From Flavobacterium undicola (GTDB lineage Bacteria > Bacteroidota > Bacteroidia > Flavobacteriales > Flavobacteriaceae): a DNA stretch of 64,000 bases. Both the position numbers and the translations under genes were made by a program. The notes under the pieces are model-generated. The model did no database searches. It was not told the DNA's origin and worked only from the letters and a program-made list of their open reading frames with translations. Shown here piece by piece: positions 9,194-17,969 of this stretch. How positions within the stretch are numbered: position 1 is the stretch's first letter; the number at the start of each line of letters is the position of its first letter. The DNA lies in contig NZ_JAAAPM020000007.1 of the NCBI RefSeq assembly GCF_009909155.2, positions 1-64,000 on the forward strand. Reading direction: 5' to 3'.

Positions 9194-9346
9194 TTAAAGT
9201 TGTTTTCCACTAATAATTCGCATGATTACAGCAATGATTGCAATTATCAATAAGATGTGTATCAGGCTTCCAATGCTGTAAATGAAAAATCCTAAAGCCC
9301 AAAATATTACTAATAATATGGCCGCTAGATAGAGTATATTTCCCAT
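9194..9346 (-). CDS. lmo0937 family small membrane protein
   Basis: This 50-residue ORF begins MGNILYLAAILLVIFWALGF and continues with a second hydrophobic helix ending MRIISGKQL. Two transmembrane helices in about 50 residues and the opening motif fit the lmo0937 (DUF5670) family, which has no known function but is often found with YtxH and stress proteins. It lies 26 bases upstream of the YtxH gene on the same strand, so they are likely co-transcribed. A longer ORF in another frame (9210-9497) has no family features and is a shadow. Confidence 0.85.
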   Translation of the reverse strand: MGNILYLAAILLVIFWALGFFIYSIGSLIHILLIIAIIAVIMRIISGKQL

Positions 9347-9487
9347 GATTATATTTTTTAGAGTTTGAAATCAATGGATTTGGGAGTAGTTTTGATGCTA
9401 CATTACAAAGTTGCAACATATTTATATTAAATGTGTTACATGATATTTTGATACTTTTATACAATTTCCATTTTAGTTTATGGATAC

Positions 9488-9514
9488 AAAAAAACACCTT
9501 GAGAAAGGTGTTTT
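9488..9514 (-). terminator. Terminator after the 9.5 kb lipoprotein gene
   Basis: A perfect 10-bp stem (9491-9500 with 9505-9514, loop GAGA) is followed on the minus strand by T residues. It separates the kinase/lipoprotein set from the lmo0937 operon. Confidence 0.8.
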
Positions 9515-9545
9515 GTTAATTTTTAAGTTATATGTAAAAGAAAGT

Positions 9546-10076
9546 TTATTCTTGTAATTTTAGTTCTGTTTGAATAACGGATATGTTATTTTGAATGTTT
9601 GTAATGCTTTCTGTGGCTAATACTTTCAAAGCAATATTTTGATTAGTTGTAACTATATTTTTGTAATATTCTAATTCGGCAAGGAGTAAATCAGTGGTTT
9701 TTTTTAAATACAAATAGGTATTGGCTTCACTTATAAAAATTTTTAAAGGCTTAGTATCGTATAGCGTATTGGGAATGATGATGAAGTTATCTTTTGCAAT
9801 TTTTTTGATTTTGTTTTTTAGTTCTATATGATCGTTTTCGATTTTTTGAAAAACAGTACTACTACTGTTTTCCATTTCTCTTTCTCTTGCTTTTTGCGTA
9901 ATGGCAACTACCTTAAGATTCGATTCGGCAATTTCAATCAGGACTTGTGCATCTATTTTAGTGTTTGTAATACTTTTTTCTGTCTTAATTTTTTTCTCAC
10001 AGGATGTCACAGTCAAGCAACTGATGGAAAACAGTATAAAGAATAAAATAGCTTTATTACTTTTTATAGTGCTCAT
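9546..10076 (-). CDS. Putative lipoprotein, helical, function unknown
   Basis: I place the start at the ATG at 10076 (176 residues), which begins a lipoprotein signal ending LTVTSC with Cys near position 26; the upstream in-frame start would add 12 residues. The mature part is mostly alpha-helical and charged, with two regions suggesting a helical bundle loosely like DUF4142 proteins, but I see no diagnostic motif. It lies 83 bases downstream of the CHASE3 kinase gene and may be its output or periplasmic partner; that is inference from position only. Confidence 0.6.
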   Translation of the reverse strand: MSTIKSNKAILFFILFSISCLTVTSCEKKIKTEKSITNTKIDAQVLIEIAESNLKVVAITQKAREREMENSSSTVFQKIENDHIELKNKIKKIAKDNFIIIPNTLYDTKPLKIFISEANTYLYLKKTTDLLLAELEYYKNIVTTNQNIALKVLATESITNIQNNISVIQTELKLQE

Positions 10077-10159
10077 TAGGTTTGTTTTATGCGAAATTAA
10101 ATAAAATAACATCGGTTTTGTTATATGATTTTTTAATAATATTATATAATTGCAATTGG

Positions 10160-11926
10160 TTAAACGGGTAAATAAATTTCAAATACAGCTCCTTCATTGG
10201 GTTTTCCTTTTGCAAAAATGTAGCCTTTATGGTTTTCGACAATTTTTTTGCAAATAGCCAGTCCAACTCCAGTTCCAGGATATTCCTTTTTGCCGTGTAA
10301 TCTGTTGAATAGCAGGAATATTTTTTCCGCATATTCCTGTTCAAATCCAAGTCCGTTGTCTTTGAAACTAATTTTCACATATTCTTTTTTCGAATCGTCT
10401 TTTAATTTAGGTACTTTAAATGCTTTTACTTTTTTAGAAGTAATGTTGACAATTGCCGTTTCATCGGTTTTTGAATATTTTAATGAATTGCTTATGATAT
10501 TAATAAAGAGTTGCTCTAGTTGAAACTGGATTCCCTGAACGTGATGCAATTTTTCAAAATTAATAACTGCTTTTTTCTCGGCTATATTTTCCGAAAGTTC
10601 ACTTATAGCGTTTGTGACAACATGGTTTAAATCGATATTTTCGAATGTTTTTTCAGAACGATTGGTTCTGGAATATTGCAACAAATCATCAATTAAAATG
10701 CGCATTCGGTTAGAGGCTTCCTGAATTTTTTCGAAATAGCCTTTAGCTGATTCAGATAAGCAATCTTTCTCTTTGTCTTCAATGCGGGAGATAAAAGTTT
10801 GAATTTTTCTAAGTGGTTCTTGTAAATCATGACTGGCTACATGATTGAACTCCATCAATTCTTTATTATTTTGTTCTAATTCTTTGTTTCGCAGTTCAAT
10901 TAACTGGGTTTTATTGTAATCTTCGGTAATATCCTGAGTGGTACCAATCATGTTTTTATTCCCCAGTTTATCTATAAAAATTTTAGCAGTAGTCCTAAAA
11001 TGGCGAATTTCGAGCGTGTTTTTTTTAATTATTCGATAACGAATCAGTGGAAAGCTTTCTTTTTCTCCTATTTGCTGAAAAGCATCGATAAGAATTTCTT
11101 TGTCGTCAGGGTGAATGTTATCTAATAAATTTTCTAAAGTAGGATGGAATGATTGCGGTTTGCAGCCCAGTAAACGAAATTTATTGTCAGAATAACTAAA
11201 GGTTTTGTCTTTGATATTTAATAGCCAACTACCGTATTTTCCAAGTATTTCGGCCTGTTTACTCGATTCGTCAAATATTTTTAATCTGATATTTTGATTG
11301 ATCAGATCGTTGTAGTTTTTAATAATTCGCGTGTAGCCTAAGCCTAAAATCAAAATTGAAATTAAGAAGGTTGAAAATACAATTAAGGGTGTATTTGAAT
11401 TATTGTATTTATAGAGTTTGTCTTTTGAACTCAATAATTTGTTTTCGGTACTGAGCATGTTATTGACCTGAGTTCTTAAGGAATCCATGATAATTTTTCC
11501 ATTTCTAAAATCATCATTAAATTCTTTTTTGCTGGAGAAATTGTTTTTAAAATATGAAAAACGTTTGTCTACTAAATCATAAACTTTTTTTAGCTGTTCC
11601 TGTTTTATGGAGTCCGATTTTATGGTAGTATTTAATATCTGAAAAGTGTTGTTTACGTTTTTTCGCGCGTTGATAAAAGGCTCTAAATAAAGCGAATCAT
11701 TTGTAATAACGTAACCACGATGACCGGTTTCGGCATCTTTTATGTATGAAATGAGCTGACCTAATTCGATAGAAATTTCATAGGTGTTCATTATCGAATC
11801 ACTTATTTCATCTAATTCCTTGATGTGTCTGTAGGTTATAGACGCTAAAAAAATTAAGATAAAAAAAGCGATAAGAAAGACAGATCTTATAAATCCTATT
11901 GAATCGAATAACTTAGATTTAAACAT
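10160..11926 (-). CDS. CHASE3-PAS sensor histidine kinase
   Basis: The 588-residue kinase has, in order: a transmembrane helix (12-32), an extracytoplasmic CHASE3 domain (about 35-178, with the AETGHRGYVIT motif), a second transmembrane helix (180-198), a PAS domain (about 225-336), a HisKA dimerisation domain with phospho-acceptor H366 in NHVASHDLQEPLRK, and a HATPase_c domain (N-box NIISNSLKYSK, DNGLGF and GTGVGLAICKKI). The architecture resembles cyanobacterial-phytochrome-type kinases that pair with small regulators such as Rcp1. Its gene starts 2 bases after the stop of a single-domain response regulator, so the two are almost certainly partners. The signal is unknown. Confidence 0.92.
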   Translation of the reverse strand: MFKSKLFDSIGFIRSVFLIAFFILIFLASITYRHIKELDEISDSIMNTYEISIELGQLISYIKDAETGHRGYVITNDSLYLEPFINARKNVNNTFQILNTTIKSDSIKQEQLKKVYDLVDKRFSYFKNNFSSKKEFNDDFRNGKIIMDSLRTQVNNMLSTENKLLSSKDKLYKYNNSNTPLIVFSTFLISILILGLGYTRIIKNYNDLINQNIRLKIFDESSKQAEILGKYGSWLLNIKDKTFSYSDNKFRLLGCKPQSFHPTLENLLDNIHPDDKEILIDAFQQIGEKESFPLIRYRIIKKNTLEIRHFRTTAKIFIDKLGNKNMIGTTQDITEDYNKTQLIELRNKELEQNNKELMEFNHVASHDLQEPLRKIQTFISRIEDKEKDCLSESAKGYFEKIQEASNRMRILIDDLLQYSRTNRSEKTFENIDLNHVVTNAISELSENIAEKKAVINFEKLHHVQGIQFQLEQLFINIISNSLKYSKTDETAIVNITSKKVKAFKVPKLKDDSKKEYVKISFKDNGLGFEQEYAEKIFLLFNRLHGKKEYPGTGVGLAICKKIVENHKGYIFAKGKPNEGAVFEIYLPV

Positions 11927-11928
11927 AA

Positions 11929-12375
11929 TTACATGCGTAATAAAAAATTATCTTTATTCAGTCCTGAAGTGATATACTGCCAGTTTAGAGTCACCACTTC
12001 GGATAAAATTTCTTTTAGTTTCCCAAAATTATTTGGCTTTTTAATATAAATATTAGCTCCTAAAACAAAGGTGTTTTCGATATCTTCCTCGGAAGAAGAA
12101 GTGGAATAAATTGCAATTACAATATCTTTAAACTTAGAATCGGCTTTGATTTCTTTTAAACATTCTATACCCGATTTTAGAGGCATATTTAAATCTAAGA
12201 AAATAATATTAGGCAAAACAGTTTCGGATGCATTAAGAAAATTCATCAGGGCAACACCATCATTTACGGTATTGACAACCGTGTTAATTTTTAATTCCTC
12301 AAAAGCATCGGTAAAAAACATTCTGTCGTCTTCGTCATCATCTGCAAGGGTAATTAAGATGAAATCTTTTTGCAT
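11929..12375 (-). CDS. Single-domain response regulator (Rcp1-like)
   Basis: The 148-residue protein is a lone receiver domain. It has the acidic pocket (DDDEDD, 12-17), phospho-acceptor D61 in FLDLNMP and the conserved lysine K113 in IKKP. There is no output domain, so it probably relays phosphate or acts by protein binding, like Rcp1 with phytochrome kinases. It sits between the AraC-type gene and the CHASE3 kinase with 2-15 base gaps, which implies co-transcription. The C-terminal tail of about 20 residues beyond the receiver is specific to this branch. Confidence 0.92.
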   Translation of the reverse strand: MQKDFILITLADDDEDDRMFFTDAFEELKINTVVNTVNDGVALMNFLNASETVLPNIIFLDLNMPLKSGIECLKEIKADSKFKDIVIAIYSTSSSEEDIENTFVLGANIYIKKPNNFGKLKEILSEVVTLNWQYITSGLNKDNFLLRM

Positions 12376-12390
12376 AGTTGTTTCTTGAAT

Positions 12391-12954
12391 TTAGTTTATA
12401 TTTTGATTCGCAATCTCGTTGCGTTTTTTTAGTATTCTTTGAAAGGCTGAAGGCGTAATTCCCGTTATGTTTTTAAATTGGGAACTCAAATGTGCCACAC
12501 TCGAGTAATTGAGTTTAAAAGCAATTTCGGTTAAGGTTAAATTATGATGGGTGATGAGTTTTTTTACGTATTCTATTTTTTGAATAATGATAAAATTTTC
12601 AATTGAAGTATAGGTTACTTCAGAAAACAGATTGGAAAGATAACCATAACTAAGATCCAGTTTTTCGGCTAAATAAACCGAACTTTTAACCGAAGGAACT
12701 TCGTCATTAAAAACCATTTCTATGATAGTTTCTTTGATTTTCTCGACGATGATGTTCTTTTGATTTTCGATAATCTCAAATCCATATTCGTTTAAGATAG
12801 AAGTTATTTTTTGATAAGTATCGGCATCAATATTTTCTAAGAATAGAATTTCATTCGTATTAATTAGATTGTATTTGATGTTGAATGCATCTAATTTCTC
12901 TTCTAAAATTTTTTTAGCAAGAAAGAGACTGTCTGTTTTTAAAAATAATTTCAA
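12391..12954 (-). CDS. AraC family transcriptional regulator
   Basis: The 187-residue protein ends with a two-helix-turn-helix AraC domain (about 80-178), including LAEKLDLSYGYLSNLFSE for the first helix-turn-helix and the LTEIAFKLNYSSVAHLSSQF-type signature for the second, then KNITGITPSAF. The first 70 residues are not a cupin but a short alpha/beta region of a kind common before AraC domains in Bacteroidota. It is the first gene of a minus-strand set with a receiver protein and a histidine kinase and may be the set's transcriptional arm. It diverges from pyrF across a 175-base gap. Confidence 0.88.
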   Translation of the reverse strand: MKLFLKTDSLFLAKKILEEKLDAFNIKYNLINTNEILFLENIDADTYQKITSILNEYGFEIIENQKNIIVEKIKETIIEMVFNDEVPSVKSSVYLAEKLDLSYGYLSNLFSEVTYTSIENFIIIQKIEYVKKLITHHNLTLTEIAFKLNYSSVAHLSSQFKNITGITPSAFQRILKKRNEIANQNIN

Positions 12955-13129
12955 GGTGACTATTTTTAGGGTTTTAGTAAAAGTAATAAATAGCTTTATT
13001 AATTGTAATAAATTTTAAAGTTAGTTTGTTTTAATGCGCGCTCTATTATAGAATTTTCAGAGAAACTTATACAATTCTTATATTAATTACAATTGGCTTT
13101 GTAACTTTGCGCTTTATAAATAAAAATAA

Positions 13130-13948
13130 ATGACTACACAGCAGTTAATTGAACAAATCAAGATTAAAAAATCCTTCTTATGTGTGGGATTAGATGTCGA
13201 TTTAGATAAAATTCCAACGCACTTTTTAGAACAGGAAGATCCTATTTTTGAATTCAATAAGGCAATAATCGATGCAACTCACGATTTGGCTGTCGCTTAT
13301 AAACCCAATACCGCTTTTTTTGAGGCTTATGGTATTAAAGGATGGATTTCTTTGCAAAAAACAATTAACTATATTAACGAAAATTATCCTGCCATTTTCA
13401 CGATTGCCGATGCTAAACGTGGCGATATTGGGAATACTTCTTCGATGTATGCCAAAGCATTTTTTGAAGATTTGAACTTTGATAGTATCACTGTTGCACC
13501 TTATATGGGGAAAGATTCTGTAGAGCCTTTTTTAGCTTTCGAAGACAAGCATACTATTATGTTGGCACTTACATCTAACGAAGGTGCTTTTGATTTTCAA
13601 ACGCTTGATGTTGACGGAAAAGAATTGTACAAACGCGTTTTAGAAATTTCTAAAACATGGAAGAATTCAGAAAATCTAATGTATGTTGTAGGAGCTACAA
13701 AAGCGGAGTATTTTACTGAAATTAGAAAAATTGTTCCTGATAGTTTCTTGTTAGTTCCCGGTGTTGGTGCGCAAGGAGGAAGTTTATCTGAAGTTTGTAA
13801 ATACGGAATGAATGACAATGTAGGATTGTTAATTAATTCTTCAAGAGGAATTATTTATGCATCAAAAGAAGCTGATTTCGCCGAAAAAGCTAGAGCTGAG
13901 GCTTTGAAAATGCAGCAGGAAATGGCAGCAATACTGCAATCTAAATAA
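13130..13948 (+). CDS. pyrF: Orotidine 5'-phosphate decarboxylase
   Basis: The enzyme converts OMP to UMP, the last step of de novo pyrimidine synthesis. The 272-residue length and the [11 protein letters not shown] motif (94-104), whose Asp-Lys-Asp residues are catalytic, fit the longer type 2 PyrF found in Bacteroidota, Mycobacterium and Myxococcus. Substrate phosphate-binding features appear late ([11 protein letters not shown] and [10 protein letters not shown]). A TAACTTTG -7-like box lies at 13102-13109, 20 bases before the ATG. The gene is monocistronic and ends at a hairpin-bearing repeat. Confidence 0.96.
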   Translation: MTTQQLIEQIKIKKSFLCVGLDVDLDKIPTHFLEQEDPIFEFNKAIIDATHDLAVAYKPNTAFFEAYGIKGWISLQKTINYINENYPAIFTIADAKRGDIGNTSSMYAKAFFEDLNFDSITVAPYMGKDSVEPFLAFEDKHTIMLALTSNEGAFDFQTLDVDGKELYKRVLEISKTWKNSENLMYVVGATKAEYFTEIRKIVPDSFLLVPGVGAQGGSLSEVCKYGMNDNVGLLINSSRGIIYASKEADFAEKARAEALKMQQEMAAILQSK

Positions 13949-13964
13949 TAAATTAGTTTATTGG

Positions 13965-14053
13965 AACACAGACAAAACTGATTTAACAAATTATCGCAGA
14001 TTAAATTTAAATAATCCGTTGTTATCCGTTAAATCTTGGTTGTCTGTGTTTTT
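13965..14053 (+). repeat. Imperfect repeat element closed by an 11-bp stem
   Basis: AACACAGACAA (13965-13975) pairs with TTGTCTGTGTT (14040-14050), which is followed by a T-run. The 64 bases between hold degenerate copies of GATTTAAC / ATCCGTTAAAT. This looks like a known style of Flavobacterium intergenic filler and probably also serves as the pyrF terminator. Confidence 0.55.
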
Positions 14054-14085
14054 TTATTTCTAAAATCTAAAGTCAAAAATCTAAA

Positions 14086-14892
14086 TTGAAACAGTACTCA
14101 TTAATCGACGACATAGGAACTTTGCATACTTTTGATAAAGTGCCACAAAGGATTATTTCTTTGGTGCCTTCGCAAACGGAATTGTTAGTCGATTTAGGAT
14201 TAGAATCTAACATTGTTGGAATTACTAAATTCTGTGTGCATCCAAAGGATTTACGATCTAAAAAGCAAATTGTTGGTGGAACAAAAAAGGTAGATTATGA
14301 TAAGATTAAATCATTAAAGCCCGATATTGTTATTTGTAATAAAGAAGAAAACACCTTAGAAATAGTAGAAATACTTCGTACAATATGCCCAGTTTGGGTA
14401 ACTGATATTGTTACAGTAGAAGATAATTTTAAGATGGTAAACGATTTTGGGAATCTATTTGATTGTGTTGCTGAAGCCGAAAATTGGAATAGAAAACTGG
14501 CTTTAGCTTTGAGCGATTTTAAAAATTTTATCCAAAATAAGTCCGTAAAAAAAGTAACTTATTTTATTTGGAAAAACCCTTACATGGTGATGGTGGCTGG
14601 TTCAGGTAATTTTATAAATGAATTGTTGCAATTAAATCATTTTGAAAATGTTTTTGCAAACCAACAAAGATATCCTGAGATTGAACTTCAAAACCTAAAT
14701 GTAAATAACGATTTAGACTTTGTATTTCTGTCTTCAGAGCCTTATCCTTTTAAAGAAAAAGATGCTTTAGAAATGACATGTTTTACTAATTCCGCAAAAT
14801 GTGTTTTAGTAGATGGTGAAATGTTTTCCTGGTATGGTAGCCGATTGTTAAAGGCTTTCGATTATTTTAAAGAATTACATCAAAAGTTATAA
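14086..14892 (+). CDS. Helical-backbone metal receptor / BtuF-like ABC substrate-binding protein
   Basis: The 268-residue protein has the two-lobed periplasmic binding fold of the BtuF/FepB class: PQRIISLVPSQTELLVDLGL (about 21-40), the VGITKFCVHP loop and the KPDIVICNKEEN motif. This group binds cobalamin, haem or iron-siderophore for ABC import. The only start joined to the conserved N-terminus is TTG at 14086, because an in-frame stop lies just upstream. No signal peptide is visible, common in this Bacteroidota subgroup, so a cytoplasmic or non-classical role is possible. No permease is adjacent; an orphan FecE-type ATPase lies at 38.4 kb. Confidence 0.82.
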   Translation: MKQYSLIDDIGTLHTFDKVPQRIISLVPSQTELLVDLGLESNIVGITKFCVHPKDLRSKKQIVGGTKKVDYDKIKSLKPDIVICNKEENTLEIVEILRTICPVWVTDIVTVEDNFKMVNDFGNLFDCVAEAENWNRKLALALSDFKNFIQNKSVKKVTYFIWKNPYMVMVAGSGNFINELLQLNHFENVFANQQRYPEIELQNLNVNNDLDFVFLSSEPYPFKEKDALEMTCFTNSAKCVLVDGEMFSWYGSRLLKAFDYFKELHQKL

Positions 14893-15027
14893 TTCACATT
14901 CTTCTAAAACTAACTCTTCTTCTTGATTTTTAGTTGAAGCTGTTTTGTTTTGTTTTATGTCAGTAAGAATTTTAAATTCTTCTTGTAGTTTTTCAATTTC
15001 ACTCGTCTCTTTCAAAAGTCCTTTCAT
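14887..15027 (-). CDS. Small charged protein, unknown
   Basis: This 46-residue ORF starts at ATG 15027 (MKGLLKETSEIEKLQEEFKI) and is strongly helical and acidic. The N-terminus weakly resembles small Bacteroidota proteins of the Lacal_2735 type, but the C-terminal half does not, so I leave it unassigned. Its end overlaps the convergent gene at 14892 by 6 bases. Codon use looks coding (no rare stretches), yet a chance ORF cannot be excluded. Confidence 0.5.
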   Translation of the reverse strand: MKGLLKETSEIEKLQEEFKILTDIKQNKTASTKNQEEELVLEECEL

Positions 15028-15258
15028 AGCAGTAAATTTTTCGCAAAGTTACATTAACAGAACATTAAATTCCTAGTTTTTTATGTTAAGTTTAATATTT
15101 TGCCTGCCAATATAGTCCGTAATTTAAAAGAATAATAGCTGAAATACATCAGTAAAATTGCTGGTTTTAGGAGGTTTAGGCCATTTTTTTAGAGGTTATT
15201 AAAAAAGCTTTTACTTTTATTGCTCAATAAATAAAAATAAGAAAGCCCTTAAATAAAG

Positions 15259-15289
15259 AAGTGCTAGTATTCAAAAAATACTAGCACTT
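15259..15289 (-). terminator. Hairpin downstream of purU
   Basis: A perfect 13-bp stem (15259-15271 with 15277-15289, loop CAAAA) lies in the 414-base gap between the small ORF and purU. It is 153 bases past the purU stop, and on the minus strand it is followed only by a weak CTTTATTT tract. A terminator is the simplest reading. The rest of 15028-15441 shows no ORF, tRNA or other clear signal. Confidence 0.5.
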
Positions 15290-15441
15290 GTTTAACTAAC
15301 CAAAACCAAATATAATAAATAACCAGTTTATTACACTGCAAAGATGCTACATAACAAAGGAAATTGTTGTTAAGGTTTTGTTATTACTTTGTTGGTTATA
15401 AGTTAAGTTTTAAACGCTTGTTTAACAAAGTTAACAGCCGT

Positions 15442-16296
15442 TTAAGAGAAAATAACTGTTTTGTTATTGTAAACCATAGTTTTACGTTCAGCATGCAGTT
15501 TTATGGCTCTTGCCAATACGCTGCGCTCTAAGTCACGCCCTTTTACAATAAAATCCTCTATCGAATGACTATGCGAAACTCTGGTGATATCTTGTTCAAT
15601 AATTGGCCCTTCATCTAATTCTTCGGTTACATAATGACTTGTTGCGCCAATAATTTTTACTCCACGTGCAAAAGCCGAATGATAGGGTTTTGCTCCTGGA
15701 AATGCCGGTAAAAACGAATGGTGGATATTGATGATTTTGTTTTTATACAGTTCAATTAGTTTTGGAGTAATAATTTGCATGTATCGGGCCAAAACAATGA
15801 AATTAATATTGTGTTCTTTCAATAAAGCAATTTGTTGTTTTTCTCCTTCTTCTTTGATGTTTTTATTAAAAGGAATATGGAAAAATGGAATCGAAAAACG
15901 TTCGGCTACACCTTTTAAGTCTTCATGATTACTAATGATTAAAGGAATTTCCAAAGGCAATTCTCCCGCACTATAGCGTCCTAAAATATCATACAAACAG
16001 TGGTCGTATTTAGAAATAAAAAGTGCCATTCTAGGTTTGTATTCCTGGGTGTAAATTTCCCAGGACATATTGAATTTATCAGCCAGATTCGTTTGGAAAT
16101 CTTTTTTTATCAATTCTAAATCCCAGTTTTGAGTACTAAATTCACATTCTAAGCGCATGAAAAACACATTTTCATTAGCATCAACGTGCTGATCCAGATA
16201 GATAATGTTTCCTTCGATAGAAGCAATATAATTAGTTACCGAGGCGATAATTCCTTTTTGATCCTCACAATGGATAAGTATCGTTATTTTTTGCAT
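15442..16296 (-). CDS. purU: Formyltetrahydrofolate deformylase
   Basis: PurU hydrolyses 10-formyl-THF to THF and formate, balancing one-carbon pools and feeding formate to PurT. The 284-residue length is typical. An ACT domain (1-80, ITILIHCEDQKGIIASVTNY) precedes a formyltransferase fold with the INIHHSFLPAFPGAKPYH motif and GATSHYVTEELDEGPIIEQD, which supply the catalytic Asn-His-Asp set. The ACT domain suggests control by methionine or glycine, as known in E. coli. The gene stands alone on the minus strand. Confidence 0.95.
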   Translation of the reverse strand: MQKITILIHCEDQKGIIASVTNYIASIEGNIIYLDQHVDANENVFFMRLECEFSTQNWDLELIKKDFQTNLADKFNMSWEIYTQEYKPRMALFISKYDHCLYDILGRYSAGELPLEIPLIISNHEDLKGVAERFSIPFFHIPFNKNIKEEGEKQQIALLKEHNINFIVLARYMQIITPKLIELYKNKIINIHHSFLPAFPGAKPYHSAFARGVKIIGATSHYVTEELDEGPIIEQDITRVSHSHSIEDFIVKGRDLERSVLARAIKLHAERKTMVYNNKTVIFS

Positions 16297-16463
16297 TTTA
16301 TAATTATTTCATGTTTTCAATTATTTGCTAATGTTTTTTAATTGTATTACGCAAAGTGTATTGAAATCAATTTTTTATTGTAGTTGTTAAGGATTCAAAA
16401 CTAAACTTATTTTTTAATAAAACAAATGCTATTTAGCTTGTTTGTTCAGGTACTTAACGCTTT

Positions 16464-17171
16464 TTATTTTTTGTCTTGTAAAGCAAAAACTTTTAGTAAC
16501 AATGGAGATGTTCTGGCGCTGATATTAGTTCGAATATTTTTTTCTTCAACGGCTACCATTTTAAAAACACCCTTCAAGGCTTGATTAGTAACATAGTCAG
16601 TCAAGTCAGGATTTACCTTGCTTACTAACGGGATGCTATTGTATTTAGTGATGATATTTTGCCATACTTTGTCGGCGCCAACTTTAGAAAAAGAGCTTTT
16701 TATAACAGGATTAAATTTCCCGTATAAAGAAGTAGTTGTGCTGTTTTGCAGGTAGGTTGTTGCCGAACTTTCGTTGCCTAACAAAATTCCCCTTGCGTCA
16801 CTAAAGGACATGTTTCTTACAGCATCTACAAAAATAGGAGTGGCTTCTTTTACCGCATCTTCAGCAGCGCGATTCAATACTTTTAATCCTTCATCGGCTA
16901 GTGAACTTAGTCCAACTCTTCTCAATCCGGTATCAACCTTTCTTAATTCTTCTGGTAATAAGATTTTTACAGCTTCGTTTTTATAAAAACCATCTGTAGC
17001 AGTTAATTTGCTTACTTGTTTTGAAATTCCATTATTCAAGGCTTCTTTTAATCCTCCCGAAATGTCAATCATACCAGTAGTTCCGGTTTGAGGCATTTGA
17101 CTTAAAACCTGTTGCATTTCGGCACAACTAAATAGGCAGAAGCAGATAAAGAATAATACGATTTTTTTCAT
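16464..17171 (-). CDS. DUF4197 domain-containing lipoprotein
   Basis: From the ATG at 17171 the product is 235 residues, starting MKKIVLFFICFCLFSCAEM, a lipoprotein signal with Cys at 16. The upstream frame to 17240 adds 23 residues with no signal character and is rejected. The mature region matches DUF4197: GLKEALNNGISKQVSKL near the start, a FVDAVRNMSFSDARGIL block and a late NPDLTDYVTNQALKGVF motif. The family is widespread in Proteobacteria and Bacteroidota with no known activity. It is predominantly helical and periplasm-facing. Confidence 0.85.
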   Translation of the reverse strand: MKKIVLFFICFCLFSCAEMQQVLSQMPQTGTTGMIDISGGLKEALNNGISKQVSKLTATDGFYKNEAVKILLPEELRKVDTGLRRVGLSSLADEGLKVLNRAAEDAVKEATPIFVDAVRNMSFSDARGILLGNESSATTYLQNSTTTSLYGKFNPVIKSSFSKVGADKVWQNIITKYNSIPLVSKVNPDLTDYVTNQALKGVFKMVAVEEKNIRTNISARTSPLLLKVFALQDKK

Positions 17172-17304
17172 AACTTTATGTGTATTTGATTTTTGACCAA
17201 AGATACACAAACATAGTTTTGTTTTGGAAAAATGGAACAATCCTTAAATGGCTACTGCGGAAGTTCTAAATTGTATTGATAATTTGTGATTCATAGTAGA
17301 AAAA

Positions 17305-17958
17305 ATGAAAATAATAGCACTTGAATTATTAACTGCCAATCTCGAAGAGACCGCTGCTTTTTATCATAAAAAAATGGGGTTAGCTGTTCTTTCGTTCAAT
17401 AAGTCAACTGTTTCATTTGCCGCAGGTTCGACCAAACTCACTTTCAGATATTCAAAAAATACCAAGGCAGTTTATCATTTTGCTTTTGATATCCCTAATA
17501 ATAAGCTTTTTGAAGCATTTGATTGGATGGAAAAAGAAGTAGAAATATTAGATGTAATTCCTCAGGAAAAAATTGCCGATTTTTATAATTGGGACGCCAA
17601 GTCTTTTTATTTCTATGATAATAATGGAAATGTTGTAGAGTTCATTGCGCGTTATTGTTTGGATAACACATCAGATGCAGCATTTGACGGTGCTTCGATA
17701 GTCTCGGTAAGCGAAATAGGTTTTGTAGCTAAAGATGTTTCGGCTTTCAGTGAGGAATTGTTTGCAAAGTATACTCTTTCGGTATTTTCGAAACAACCCA
17801 AACTCGAGAAGTTTATTGTTTTAGGAACTGATACAGGACTTTTTATTCTTTCAGCCGAAAACCGTAATTGGTATCCTACTGATACAAAATGCCAATCGTT
17901 CGGGACAAAAGTAGTTTTTGAACACAATGGAATAATTAACGAAATGGAAGTAAAATAA
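17305..17958 (+). CDS. VOC family protein
   Basis: The 217-residue protein has a glyoxalase/bleomycin-resistance (vicinal oxygen chelate) module in its first 115 residues ([19 protein letters not shown] opening, [13 protein letters not shown] closing) and a weaker second module after it ([14 protein letters not shown]). VOC enzymes use a metal to act on vicinal oxygens; the substrate here is unknown. It starts 12 bases upstream of the icmF gene, so the two are very likely co-transcribed; an epimerase or detoxifying role linked to acyl-CoA metabolism is speculative. Confidence 0.82.
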   Translation: MKIIALELLTANLEETAAFYHKKMGLAVLSFNKSTVSFAAGSTKLTFRYSKNTKAVYHFAFDIPNNKLFEAFDWMEKEVEILDVIPQEKIADFYNWDAKSFYFYDNNGNVVEFIARYCLDNTSDAAFDGASIVSVSEIGFVAKDVSAFSEELFAKYTLSVFSKQPKLEKFIVLGTDTGLFILSAENRNWYPTDTKCQSFGTKVVFEHNGIINEMEVK

Positions 17959-17969
17959 CATTTGTACCA

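Noticed and set aside
9210-9497. 95-codon minus-strand ORF
   Set aside because: It overlaps the lmo0937 gene in another frame, crosses the terminator at 9488-9514 and has no recognisable domain.
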